Positions 16,497 to 25,123 of a DNA stretch of 52,300 bases are shown here, piece by piece. Position numbers and translations under genes: made by a program. The DNA lies in contig CAZBKQ010000016.1 of the NCBI GenBank assembly GCA_964492555.1, positions 1 to 52,300 on the forward strand, written 5' to 3'. The notes under the pieces are model-generated. The model was not told the DNA's origin, searched no databases, and saw only the letters and a list, made by a program, of their open reading frames with translations. Source of the DNA: GCA-2709075 sp964492555 (GTDB taxonomy: Bacteria; Pseudomonadota; Alphaproteobacteria; MPNO01; UBA2964). The first letter of the stretch is position 1. Each line of letters begins with the position of its first letter.

Positions 16497-16792
16497 ACGG
16501 CTTCGTATTGCCGGGCCGGCGCTTCGCGACCTGGAGGCGATTGCCGAATTTACGGAAGAGAAATGGGGCGCGCGGCAGAAGTCACAGTACCTGGATGCGA
16601 TCCGCGAGAAATTCGAGGAAATTCTTCAAACGCCCGGTCTCGGCGCGCCGAGAGACTATGTACGGCCGGGGCTCCGCGCCTGTCCCGCCGGTGCATATGA
16701 TTTATTACCGGGAGACGGCAACCGCGGTCGATGTGCTGCGAGTTCTTCATCAACAGATTGATCCCGACGCGCAATTTTCCTCTCTCGGATGA
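16483..16792 (+). pseudogene. parE: ParE-family toxin, frameshifted
   Basis: The frame starts at TTG 16483, overlapping parD, and reads LRIAGPALRDLEAIAEF, then TEEKWGARQKSQYLDAI. This is the ParE/RelE fold N-terminus. Near 16690, after RPGLRACPAG, the conserved continuation HMIYYRETATAVDVLRVLHQ appears in a different frame and ends normally at TGA 16790-16792. Restoring GRH-MIYYR needs two more bases (or one fewer) around GCCGGTGCAT. So the toxin has an indel after about 68 codons and as written makes a protein with an unrelated tail. It is either a natural inactivation or an assembly error. ParE toxins typically poison gyrase. Confidence 0.8.
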
Positions 16793-16884
16793 CGGCATAA
16801 CCAATCCCGCGTTGATCGCCGCGCCGTTTCGGCCCATCCTTCTCCCCATAATCGAAAATAACGAATGTTTCGGGGAGAAAGCCA

Positions 16885-18063
16885 ATGGCCACGCAAATGA
16901 AACCGTCCTCAACGGGGACGTATCAATCCGATAACATCACACCGCTGGCGCGCTGCGATCTCGGCGGGGCCGGGCAAGTCACCATCGACGGCGATTACGC
17001 CTATATCGGCTATATGTACGGGCCGGAAGGCACCACCATCATCAATATCTCCGATCCGCGTAATCCAAAGCCGGTCTGGACCACGATGCTGGACAACCCG
17101 CAGACCCATTCGCACAAGGTGCGGGTGATCGGCGATCTGATGGTCACCAATTCGGAACAGCGGCCGCAACGCGGGCTTCAGACCACCCCCGGCTTCGATG
17201 AGGGCGGGTTCAAGCTCTGGGATATCAAGGACAAGACCAACCCGAAACTGATCAACTTCCACAAGACCTTCGGCAAGGGCGTCCATCGCTTCGATATGGA
17301 TGAGGATTACCTCTATATGTCGACGGAAATGGAGGGCTTTATCGGCAATATCCTTGTCACCTACGATTACAGCGACCCGGCAAACCTGAAAGAAGTTTCG
17401 CGCTGGTGGATGCCGGGTCAGAACGTCGCCGCGGGCGAGGAACCGCATCCCTTACGCAAGGAACACCGGCTGCATCACGCGCTGCGCCATGAAGACAGGA
17501 TGTATGCCGGGCTGTGGATGTCCGGTTTCGCCATTATCGATGTCAGGGACATCAAAAATCCCAGGACGCTTGCGACCTATGATCCGCACCCGGAAGCGAA
17601 GGAGCCCAGCCATACGTTGCTGCCCTTTCCGTTCGAGATAGACGGGCGCAGGATCGCGCTCGGCACCGATGAGGAGAGGGCAGAGCGCGGCCCCGATGTG
17701 GGAGAGCCGCACGGCCCGCTTTACGTGTTTGATGTGACCGACCCGACCGAGCTGAAATTGCTCAGCACCTATCATGTGCCGGAGGACGGTTGCCCCTATA
17801 ACGGGGACGACGTCCGTTTCGGGGCGCATCAGTTTCGCGAAAAGCTCGACGATACCTTGACCTATGTCACCTGGTTCGGGGCGGGGCTGCGCATCATCGA
17901 CATCGCCAACCCGGATCAGCCGCAGGAGGTGGGATATTTCATCCCCGAACCGGGGCAGGGCTATAACGCGCCGCAGACCAATGATGTGGAGATGGATCAT
18001 CGCGGGCTGGTCTACATCACCGACAAGGCGCGCGGTTTCGACGTCATCGAGTTCAGGCGCTGA
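16885..18063 (+). CDS. LVIVD-repeat beta-propeller protein
   Basis: This 392-residue protein is built of repeated blades of the type GDYAYIGYMYGPEGTTIINI-SDPRNPKPVW, seen again as GFAIIDVRDIKNPRTLATYD, GPLYVFDVTDPTELKLLSTY and GLRIIDIANPDQPQEVGYF. This is the LVIVD repeat, which folds as a beta-propeller. It has several His-rich spots (THSHKVRV, EHRLHHALRHED) that could bind metal. There is no signal peptide, so it should be cytoplasmic. GGGGAGAAA precedes the ATG. It is followed after 2 bases by a GST gene, so the two are co-transcribed. No enzymatic role is established for the family. Confidence 0.8.
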   Translation: MATQMKPSSTGTYQSDNITPLARCDLGGAGQVTIDGDYAYIGYMYGPEGTTIINISDPRNPKPVWTTMLDNPQTHSHKVRVIGDLMVTNSEQRPQRGLQTTPGFDEGGFKLWDIKDKTNPKLINFHKTFGKGVHRFDMDEDYLYMSTEMEGFIGNILVTYDYSDPANLKEVSRWWMPGQNVAAGEEPHPLRKEHRLHHALRHEDRMYAGLWMSGFAIIDVRDIKNPRTLATYDPHPEAKEPSHTLLPFPFEIDGRRIALGTDEERAERGPDVGEPHGPLYVFDVTDPTELKLLSTYHVPEDGCPYNGDDVRFGAHQFREKLDDTLTYVTWFGAGLRIIDIANPDQPQEVGYFIPEPGQGYNAPQTNDVEMDHRGLVYITDKARGFDVIEFRR

Positions 18064-18065
18064 TT

Positions 18066-18701
18066 ATGATCACGCTCTACAGCAAGGCGACATCGAACGG
18101 GCGCAAGGCCTCGATCATGCTGGAGGAATCCGGGCTGGATTACACGGTCCGGCCCATGGTGCTTGAGAAAAAGGAACAGAAGGAAGACTGGTACCTTGCC
18201 ATCAACCCGAACGGGCGGATTCCCTGTATCGTCGATGATGACGGGCCGGGCGGTGAGGCGGTCACGCTGTTTGAATCCGGTTCGATCCTGATCTATCTGG
18301 CGGAAAAATCCGGGAAGCTTTTGCCGCAAGACCCGGTAAAGCGGCTGGAGGTGCTCAACTGGCTGTTTTTCGCCTCCGGTCACGTCACCCATACCGGACT
18401 GGGCGTGCATTGGCAGGTACGGGAACGCGATGCCGGCCGCGCGCATGCGCATCTGGAAATCTGGCAGACGGAAAATAACCGCGTCTATGGCGTGCTGGAT
18501 CGCGGGTTGTCGGGACGGGATTATCTGGCCGGCGATTACTCCATCGCCGATGTCGCCGCCTATCCCTGGATCTACCGGCACGACATGCAGGAAATCGATC
18601 TGGATCGGTATCCCAATGTCGGCAACTGGCTTGAACGGGTCGGTTCGCGGCCGGCAGTGCAAAAAGGGCTGCAGATCCCGCCACGGGATGACGGGTTTTA
18701 G
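18066..18701 (+). CDS. Glutathione S-transferase, YfcG/YghU-like
   Basis: This 211-residue protein has an N-terminal thioredoxin-fold domain (about 1-85) opening MITLYSKATSNGRKASIML, with the glutathione-binding NPNGRIPCIVDDD and ESGSILIYLAE. A helical C-terminal domain with GDYSIADVAAYPW follows. The TSNG active-site stretch resembles the T-x-N-G of nu-class enzymes YfcG/YghU, which act as disulfide-bond reductases using two glutathiones. The family would be cytoplasmic. It sits between the propeller gene (2 bases) and prpE (19 bases). Confidence 0.83.
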   Translation: MITLYSKATSNGRKASIMLEESGLDYTVRPMVLEKKEQKEDWYLAINPNGRIPCIVDDDGPGGEAVTLFESGSILIYLAEKSGKLLPQDPVKRLEVLNWLFFASGHVTHTGLGVHWQVRERDAGRAHAHLEIWQTENNRVYGVLDRGLSGRDYLAGDYSIADVAAYPWIYRHDMQEIDLDRYPNVGNWLERVGSRPAVQKGLQIPPRDDGF

Positions 18702-18720
18702 GCGGAGAGAGGTTGGAGCA

Positions 18721-20616
18721 ATGACCAGCAGGATCGATCAGGAGCATGCGCGTTCGCTGACAGACCCGGAAGAATTCTGGGGCACTGCCGCCGAGGCCAT
18801 CCATTGGGACAAAAAATGGGACACGGTTCTGGATGCGTCCAACCCGCCCTTTTACCGCTGGTTCAAGGGCGGCGCGCTCAATAGTTGCTATAACGCGCTT
18901 GACCGGCATGTGGAGGCGGGAAACGGCGCGCGCACGGCGCTGATCTATGACAGCCCGGTCACCGATACGGCCAGGAGCTTTACCTATGAAGAACTACGCG
19001 ATCTGACGGCGCGCTTCGCGGGCGCGCTGGCGGCGCGCGGGGTGGGCAAGGGCGACCGCGTCGTCATCTATATGCCGATGATTCCGGAAGCGGTCATCGC
19101 GATGCTGGCTTGTGCGCGGCTGGGTGCGATCCATTCGGTGGTGTTTGGCGGGTTCGCGGCGCATGAGCTCGCGGTCAGGATCGATGACGCCCGGCCGAAA
19201 ATGATCGTCTCCGCCTCCTGCGGGATTGAGCCCGGCCGGCTGGTTTCCTACAAGCCGTTGCTGGATGCGGCGATTGATGAGGCCACGCACAAGCCGGAAA
19301 GCTGCATCATCTATCAGCGTCCGCAGGAAGAGGCGGCGATGGTGGATGGTCGCGACATCGACTGGAACGCCTCCATGGCATCGGCCGAACCGCATGATTG
19401 CGTCTCCGTCGCCGCCGACGATCCGCTTTATATTCTCTATACTTCCGGCACCACCGGTCAGCCCAAGGGCGTGCTGCGTGACAATGGCGGCCACGCGGTG
19501 GCGCTGACCTGGACCATGAAAAACATCTATGGCGTTGAGCCGGGCGAGGTCTATTGGGCGGCCTCCGATATCGGCTGGGTCGTCGGCCATTCCTATATCG
19601 TCTATGGGCCGCTCTTTAACGGCAATACGACGATCCTGTTCGAGGGCAAACCGGTGGGCACACCCGACGCCGGCGCATTCTGGCGGGTGATTGAACAACA
19701 TAAGGTCGGCGTCATGTTCACCGCGCCGACGGCGTTTCGCGCCATCAAGCGCGACGATCCGGACGGCAAGCTGACCGGCGATTACGATTTGTCACATTTC
19801 CGCACATTGTTTCTGGCGGGTGAGCGGTCGGACCCGGATACGCTGCAATGGGCGGAACGCCATCTCGGCGTGCCGGTGATCGATCATTGGTGGCAGACCG
19901 AAACCGGCTGGTCGATCGCCGCGAACTGCGCCGGGCTGGGGTTGCTGCCGGTCAAGCATGGTTCGGCGACCAAATCGGCGCCGGGCTGGGATTTGCGGGT
20001 GCTGGATGAAAGCTGCAACGAGGTCACGCCGGGCACGATAGGCGCGTTGAGCGCCAAACTGCCCTTGCCGCCGGGCACATTGCTGACGCTTTACAATGCC
20101 GATGCGCGCTATCAGGAGGCTTACCTCTCCGAATATCCCGGCTATTACAAAACCGCCGATGCCGGATATATCGACGAAGACGGCTATGTCTTCGTCATGG
20201 CGCGCACCGACGACATCATCAATACCGCCGGTCACCGGCTATCGACGGGCGCGATGGAAGAAGTTCTGGCCAACCATCCCGACGTCGCCGAATGCGCGGT
20301 TATCGGCGTTGCCGACGACCTGAAAGGTCAGGTGCCGCTGGGATTCCTCGTGCTGAATGCCGGGGTTGAACGAGAAACCGGCGATATCGAGAGCGAGGTC
20401 GTCGATATGATCCGCCGCGATATCGGCCCGGTGGCGTCTTTCAAGACCGCGCTGACCGTGGCCAGGCTTCCGAAAACCCGTTCCGGCAAGGTGTTGCGGG
20501 GCACGATGCAGAAAATCGCCGATGGTGAGGAGTATACCGTTCCGGCCACAATCGACGATCCGGTCATTCTGGAGGAAATCGGGGCGGCGCTGCAGGAGGC
20601 GGGCATTTGTCCGTAA
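18721..20616 (+). CDS. prpE: Propionyl-CoA synthetase (PrpE-like acyl-CoA ligase)
   Basis: This 631-residue AMP-forming ligase activates a short-chain acid, best propionate, to its CoA thioester. It has the P-loop YTSGTTGQPKGVLRD (about 238-252), the WWQTETGW adenylation core, YKTADAGYIDEDGYVF at the hinge, and the acetylatable catalytic Lys in TRSGKVLRGTM near the C-terminus. The VLRDNGGH that follows the P-loop is typical of PrpE rather than Acs. Length matches PrpE (about 630). The open frame extends upstream through the GST gene, but ATG 18721 with GGAGAGAGG before it is the start. Co-transcription with the GST upstream and the selenoprotein gene downstream is likely. Confidence 0.88.
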   Translation: MTSRIDQEHARSLTDPEEFWGTAAEAIHWDKKWDTVLDASNPPFYRWFKGGALNSCYNALDRHVEAGNGARTALIYDSPVTDTARSFTYEELRDLTARFAGALAARGVGKGDRVVIYMPMIPEAVIAMLACARLGAIHSVVFGGFAAHELAVRIDDARPKMIVSASCGIEPGRLVSYKPLLDAAIDEATHKPESCIIYQRPQEEAAMVDGRDIDWNASMASAEPHDCVSVAADDPLYILYTSGTTGQPKGVLRDNGGHAVALTWTMKNIYGVEPGEVYWAASDIGWVVGHSYIVYGPLFNGNTTILFEGKPVGTPDAGAFWRVIEQHKVGVMFTAPTAFRAIKRDDPDGKLTGDYDLSHFRTLFLAGERSDPDTLQWAERHLGVPVIDHWWQTETGWSIAANCAGLGLLPVKHGSATKSAPGWDLRVLDESCNEVTPGTIGALSAKLPLPPGTLLTLYNADARYQEAYLSEYPGYYKTADAGYIDEDGYVFVMARTDDIINTAGHRLSTGAMEEVLANHPDVAECAVIGVADDLKGQVPLGFLVLNAGVERETGDIESEVVDMIRRDIGPVASFKTALTVARLPKTRSGKVLRGTMQKIADGEEYTVPATIDDPVILEEIGAALQEAGICP

Positions 20617-20686
20617 GCCGGGAGCCGCGCTTGCCATCGGGGCCTCAACGTTCCATTTTGCTCAAAACGGAATAAAGGAGGCACAT

Positions 20687-21307
20687 ATGGCCGATCCCGT
20701 CGTGGTGGAGATTTTTACCGACTACGTCTGACCGTGGTGTTATCTCAGTACCGTGCGTATTGAAAAGCTGAAGCGGAATTTTGACGTGGAGTTGAAGCTG
20801 GTTCATTTCCCGCTTCATCCCGATACCCCGCAGGAAGGGCGCTCCATGAAAGAGCTTTATGCCGCGCGGGGCGCCGATCCCGATGCGCTTTGGGCGCAGA
20901 TGAAGGAGCGGATGGACGCCGAGGGTCTGGATTACGGTAAACGCACCCATACCTATAACAGCCGCCTGGCCCAGGAGCTTGGCAAGTGGGCGGATACCGT
21001 CGATGGCGGTGAAGCGCTGCACGATCTGATCTATCGCGCCTATTTTGTCGATGCGAAAAATGTCGGAGACATCGATGTGCTGATCGGTCTGGTGGAAGAA
21101 GCCGGGCTCGATGCGGCTGCCGCACGCGAGGTGCTGGAGACACGGTCCTTTGAAGGCGAGGTCGACGCGGATTGGGAGAAATCCCGTCAATACGGTGTGA
21201 CCGGCGTGCCTACATTTGTGGCGGGCGGGTATGGCGTCGTCGGCGCGCAGCCCTATGAAATGCTTGAAAAGCTTGCCGAAGAAGCCGGCGCGGCAAGGCG
21301 GGACTAA
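20687..21307 (+). CDS. FrnE/DsbA-family oxidoreductase, predicted selenoprotein (UPWC active site)
   Basis: Read with UGA 20729-20731 as selenocysteine, the gene makes 206 residues, the normal size for FrnE-type DsbA proteins. ATG 20687 follows AAAGGAGG. The start MADPVVVEIFTDYV runs straight into UPWCYLSTVRIEKLKRNF, where relatives have DxVCPWCYxG. The Sec thus sits exactly on the first, nucleophilic Cys of the CxxC motif, at residue 15. The rest is intact: a helical insertion with GRSMKELYAARG, and the cis-Pro loop TGVPTFVAGGYGVVGAQPYE near residues 173-192. A SECIS-like hairpin follows the UGA. Without recoding the ORF would begin only at GTG 20753, losing the first strand and active site. 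Function: thiol-disulfide exchange, probably cytoplasmic as no signal peptide is seen. A nonsense mutation is the alternative but fits poorly. Confidence 0.87.
20745..20763 (+). promoter_or_regulatory. Candidate bacterial SECIS element
   Basis: Immediately inside the coding sequence, 14 bases after the UGA, CAGUAC (20746-20751) pairs with GUAUUG (20757-20762), and U20745-A20763 extends the stem to 7 bp. The apical loop is CGUGC. A G in the second loop position followed by U, about 22 bases from the UGA, fits the known rule for SelB-binding bacterial SECIS elements (loop 16-37 bases away, G among the first two loop bases). No bulged U like that of E. coli fdhF is evident. Confidence 0.72.
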
Positions 21308-21310
21308 ATC

Positions 21311-22810
21311 CTAGCCGCCGGAATTGTCGGAGAGGGTGCGGCGCACCGCGTCTTTCCATCCGGCATAATCGCGTTCCCGTTCTTCTGCGCCAAGCCGCGG
21401 CTCAAAGGCACGGTCCAACGCCCAATTCGCCGCGAATTCTTTTGGCGGCGGGTAAAAGCCGCGCTGTAATCCGGCAAGGTACGCCGCCCCCCGCGCCGTA
21501 CTTTCAAGCGTTTTGGGCCGGTCGACCCGTGAATTCAGAATGTCGGCCAGCCGTTGCATGGTCCAGTCGGAAGCCGCCATGCCGCCATCCACGCGAAGCA
21601 TGGGTGTTTCGTTGGAAGAGAAATCCGCCCGCATGGCCTCCATCAGATCACGCGTTTGATAGCAGGCGGCCTCCAACGCGGCGCGGGCAAACTCCGCCGG
21701 GCCGGTGTTTCGGGTAAGTCCAAACATCGCGCCGCGCGCGTCCGGGTCCCACCAGGGCGCGCCGAGGCCGGTGAAAGCCGGGACCAGATAAACCCGCTGT
21801 GCGGGGTCCGCCTCCGTGGCCCGGACTTCGGCATCCGACGATTTTTCAATCATGTGAAGCCCGTCGCGCAGCCATTGCACCGCCGCGCCCGCGATAAAAA
21901 TCGACCCTTCCAACGCATATGTGGTCTGGCCGGCCAACCGGTATCCGATTGTAGTCAGTAATTGATTATCCGACCGGACCGGGATTCCGCCTGTATTCAT
22001 CAGAGCGAAACAGCCCGTGCCATAAGTGGCTTTGACCATTCCTTCGTCAAAACAGGCCTGACCGATTGTTGCCGCCTGCTGGTCACCGGCAATGCCCGTA
22101 ACCGGAATTGCCGCGCCGAAGAGGGCCGGGTCCATCGTGCCGAATTCGGCCGCGCAATCCGCTACCTCCGGCAATATGGATTTGGGGACGCGGATGAGGT
22201 TGCAAAGATCATCCGACCAGCAATTCTCAAGAATGTCGTAGAGCAGTGTTCTGCTGGCATTCGTGGCATCCGTCATGTGGGATTTTCCACCGGTAAGGCG
22301 CCACAATAAAAAGCTGTCAATCGTGCCGAAAGCGATATGGCCTGATTTTGCGGCCTCACGCGCGCCGTCGTTATGATCCAGCATCCAGGCCGCCTTCGTG
22401 GCGGAAAAATAGGGGTCCGCCAGAAGACCGGTTTTCTGCCGGATGACGGCTTCACCACCATTCTTTTTCAGGCCGCGGCAAAGTTCCGCGGTTCTCCGGT
22501 CCTGCCAGACGATGGCGCGTCCCAACGGGTTTCCGCTGCGCCGGTCCCATAAGATCACCGTTTCGCGTTGATTGGTGATGCCCGCCGCGATGACCTTTTC
22601 CGCGGTCGTGCCGGCATTGCGCAATGCCGCTCGCACTGTCGAAACGACGGAAGACCAGATTTCCTCGGGTTCGTGTTCGACCCGGCCCGATTGAGGAAAA
22701 TGCTGCGCTATTTCCTGTTGGACGGTTGCGACGGGGCGGAGCGCTTGATCGAACAGGATCGCCCGGGTAGATGTCGTCCCCTGATCAATCGCCAGAACAT
22801 ATTCGGACAT
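21311..22810 (-). CDS. glpK: Glycerol kinase
   Basis: This 499-residue FGGY-family kinase phosphorylates glycerol to glycerol-3-phosphate in the cytoplasm. It begins with the phosphate loop YVLAIDQGTTSTRAILFD. It has the substrate residues GRVEHEPEEIW and NQRETVILWDRRSG, the GTIDSFLLWRLTGG segment, and the second nucleotide loop with AYGTGCF-type TYGTGCFALMNTG. The ATPase-domain GAPWWDPDARG and MLRVDGGMAASDWTMQ complete it. Length and motif order are canonical. It is convergent with the selenoprotein gene (3 bases between stops) and divergent from znuA, with no glpF or glpD nearby. Confidence 0.95.
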   Translation of the reverse strand: MSEYVLAIDQGTTSTRAILFDQALRPVATVQQEIAQHFPQSGRVEHEPEEIWSSVVSTVRAALRNAGTTAEKVIAAGITNQRETVILWDRRSGNPLGRAIVWQDRRTAELCRGLKKNGGEAVIRQKTGLLADPYFSATKAAWMLDHNDGAREAAKSGHIAFGTIDSFLLWRLTGGKSHMTDATNASRTLLYDILENCWSDDLCNLIRVPKSILPEVADCAAEFGTMDPALFGAAIPVTGIAGDQQAATIGQACFDEGMVKATYGTGCFALMNTGGIPVRSDNQLLTTIGYRLAGQTTYALEGSIFIAGAAVQWLRDGLHMIEKSSDAEVRATEADPAQRVYLVPAFTGLGAPWWDPDARGAMFGLTRNTGPAEFARAALEAACYQTRDLMEAMRADFSSNETPMLRVDGGMAASDWTMQRLADILNSRVDRPKTLESTARGAAYLAGLQRGFYPPPKEFAANWALDRAFEPRLGAEERERDYAGWKDAVRRTLSDNSGG

Positions 22811-22891
22811 GACTCGACTCCGCTTTCATCGTTCCTGTCAGAATAACAATGCGTTGCGGCGCGGCAATGTCATGGCGGGTTGTGCTTGTAA

Positions 22892-22914
22892 GTTATGTTA
22901 TTTTGTAACATAAC
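22892..22914. promoter_or_regulatory. Zur-box-like operator
   Basis: GTTATGTTA and TAACATAAC form a perfect 9-bp inverted repeat around TTTTG, 42 bases before the znuA ATG. Proteobacterial Zur sites are AT-rich palindromes with GTTAT...ATAAC arms, and znuA is a standard Zur target. The gap to glpK is short enough that glpK could also be affected, though its function makes that unlikely. Identification is by pattern and context; no zur gene is in the window. Confidence 0.72.
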
Positions 22915-22956
22915 CGGATTTCGACGTTTGCACCGCCACAGAACATTGAGGGCTTC

Positions 22957-24006
22957 ATGAAACGGCAATTGAAAATTTACGGTTTTGTATTCGCGACGAT
23001 ATCGATGCTCGCTGCCGGGCCGGCACAGGCGGTGGAAAAGCCTTTGCTGGCAGCCGCGTCGATAAAACCCATCCATTCAATCCTTTCTGCTGTCATGAAA
23101 GGCGCGGGACCCCCCGGACTGATTGTCAGCGGGGCGGCGTCCCCCCATAGTTTCCACCTGCGACCGTCGGAATCCAGGGCTATACGCGATGCGGCGCTGT
23201 TGGTCTGGGTCGGCCCTTCTCTCGAAACTTTCCTCGATAAGCCGATCCAGTCCTTACGTAAGGGCAAGGGCGTGCTCACCCTGTCAAAGGCACATGGATT
23301 GGTTCGGTATGAGTTCCGGTCCGGCCACGACCATAATGATCATGGCCATGGGCACGGCAAGAAAGGCGATCATGATCACGATCATAAGGACGACCACGGC
23401 AAGAAGGGCGAGCACGACCATGATCATGACCGGAAACACGCCAAAGAGCACAAGGATGCTCATGGACACAGTCATGATCACGGCGATTTAACCGAAGATC
23501 CTCACTATTGGCTGGACCCGGAAAATGCAGTCGTTTTCGCGCGGGCCATGGCGGAGGCTTTGGCGCAGATCGATAAGAAGAACGCGGCTTTGTTCGCAAA
23601 GAATGCCAAAGCTTTCGAGAAGGATATACGGCTCTTGCGGGCGCGGCTGGCGGGTGAGCTCGCCCCGGTCAGTCAGGTCGAATTCGTTGTCTTCCATGCC
23701 GCCTATCAATATTTCGAAAAGCGCTTCGGTCTTCGTCCCGCGCACGTCATAGCGATCAATCCCGAAACATCGCCCGGGGCCCGGCAGGTGTCCGAAGTCG
23801 CGCGTACGATAGCGGGTGAGAAAATCCGTTGCATTTTTTCCGAACCGCAATTCAGTCCCAAGCTGGTAAAGATTCTCGCGGCGAAGAGCGGTGCGAAAGC
23901 CGGGGTGATTGACCCGCTTGGCGCGGATTTGCCGGCCGGGCCGAAACTCTATCCGTCTCTACTTTCCAACATGGCGAGGTCGATCAGAAAGTGCCACGAA
24001 AAATAA
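22957..24006 (+). CDS. znuA: Zinc-binding periplasmic protein ZnuA
   Basis: This 349-residue cluster A-I metal receptor captures zinc in the periplasm. A signal peptide ends near GPAQA (about residue 25). The mature domain has ASPHSFHLRPSE (first His ligand, about 65), a His/Asp/Lys-rich loop at about 123-178 dense in HDHDHK-type repeats, DPHYWLDPENA (second His, about 186), and FHAAYQYFEKRFG (third His, about 247). The charged loop is characteristic of ZnuA and absent from manganese receptors. It heads four overlapping or close genes under the palindrome at 22892, but no znuB permease or znuC ATPase follows. Those may lie elsewhere, or the receptor may serve the NicO transporter. Confidence 0.92.
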   Translation: MKRQLKIYGFVFATISMLAAGPAQAVEKPLLAAASIKPIHSILSAVMKGAGPPGLIVSGAASPHSFHLRPSESRAIRDAALLVWVGPSLETFLDKPIQSLRKGKGVLTLSKAHGLVRYEFRSGHDHNDHGHGHGKKGDHDHDHKDDHGKKGEHDHDHDRKHAKEHKDAHGHSHDHGDLTEDPHYWLDPENAVVFARAMAEALAQIDKKNAALFAKNAKAFEKDIRLLRARLAGELAPVSQVEFVVFHAAYQYFEKRFGLRPAHVIAINPETSPGARQVSEVARTIAGEKIRCIFSEPQFSPKLVKILAAKSGAKAGVIDPLGADLPAGPKLYPSLLSNMARSIRKCHEK

Positions 24007-25058
24007 GGTTCGACGGTATATGGCTTTCGAGGTTTCTTTTCCTGACGGCCGTTGCGGGGGCGTCTACCGCTGATCATGGAGACGCAAAGTCCTTTGCGGT
24101 TTCAGGTTCCTTGGCGGTGGAACTGCAAGCCGATGCCACCACCCAATCTGATGACAGCGGTGAGGAACTGACGGATGTCAGGCAAAAAACGGAAGCCGGT
24201 CTGACCCTGTCCCTGCCGCATGGTTTCTCGTTAGGCGGGCTTGCCGTATTCGAATCAGTACGCGATGCGCGGCCGAATGAAGACCGGTATTTTGATGATA
24301 ACGGCCTTTATATTCAGGAGCTGTTCCTGGAATGGCAGGGTGGGCGGTTCGGCGTCAAAGCCGGAAAGTTCGGACAGAATTTCGGAACCGCCTGGGACAG
24401 TGCCTCGGGAATCTGGGGGACCGATTTTGCCGAAGATTATGAAATCGCCGAGCAAATCGGTTTTGGCGGCAGCATGTCGGGAGACGCCGGTTTTTTTGGC
24501 AAGGCGGCGATAAGCGCTTCAACCTTTTTTTCCGACAGGACTATTTTGGCTGAATCCGCCTTTGCCGGCCGCGGGGCGGTGTCGCTTGCCGACGGCGGCC
24601 CCGGCAACACGGATGGCTTCCAGTCTTTCGCCGTCGCATTGGATACTGAGGCAAAAGATTTTTCGATTCACGCCGCCTGGCTGCACCGGGGCAGCGGAGA
24701 AGCCGGAAAAGTTGCGGAAAACGGCGCGGTATTGGGGGTGCGGGGCAAGGCCGCTCTAGGAAATATCGAAATAGCGCCGCTTCTGGAGATCGCGCATTTG
24801 ACCGACCGGGAAGGAACGCCCGGCGATACCGGTCTCTATGTGACGGTCGCCACTGAATTTTCATGGCGGGATTTTTCTCTGGCGCTGTCTCATACCGACA
24901 GGCGGTTGAATTCCGTTGACGATGCTCTCTATCAGGTCAGCGCGGGTTATGGGTTGCCATTCGGCTTTAGCGTGCAAGCCGGATACCGGGCCCAGCGAGT
25001 TTCCGGGATCGATTCCGAAACGTTCGGCGCGTTGATTGGCTGGGCAACGGAATTCTGA
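23991..25058 (+). CDS. Outer-membrane beta-barrel protein, zinc-locus associated
   Basis: This 355-residue protein starts within the last 16 bases of znuA. It has a hydrophobic leader to about residue 32, then alternating amphipathic strands rich in aromatic and Gly residues. It ends in ATEF, a terminal Phe as expected for outer-membrane barrels. The repeated pattern of long strands (GLYIQELFLEWQGGRFGVKA, FSVQAGYRAQR) resembles porin-like proteins seen in some Zur regulons. In this setting a passive or zinc-specific outer-membrane channel is likely. I do not recognise a specific named family. Confidence 0.7.
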   Translation: MPRKIRFDGIWLSRFLFLTAVAGASTADHGDAKSFAVSGSLAVELQADATTQSDDSGEELTDVRQKTEAGLTLSLPHGFSLGGLAVFESVRDARPNEDRYFDDNGLYIQELFLEWQGGRFGVKAGKFGQNFGTAWDSASGIWGTDFAEDYEIAEQIGFGGSMSGDAGFFGKAAISASTFFSDRTILAESAFAGRGAVSLADGGPGNTDGFQSFAVALDTEAKDFSIHAAWLHRGSGEAGKVAENGAVLGVRGKAALGNIEIAPLLEIAHLTDREGTPGDTGLYVTVATEFSWRDFSLALSHTDRRLNSVDDALYQVSAGYGLPFGFSVQAGYRAQRVSGIDSETFGALIGWATEF

Positions 25059-25123
25059 GTCTGATAGTCTCCACTTGTATTCCCTTGTTTCCTCCCCCAA
25101 CTGAATGGGGACCGGGAGGCCAT

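Noticed and set aside
18430..18720. N-terminal extension of the propionyl-CoA synthetase frame
   Set aside because: It overlaps the GST gene entirely; ATG 18721 has a good ribosome site and gives the normal family length.
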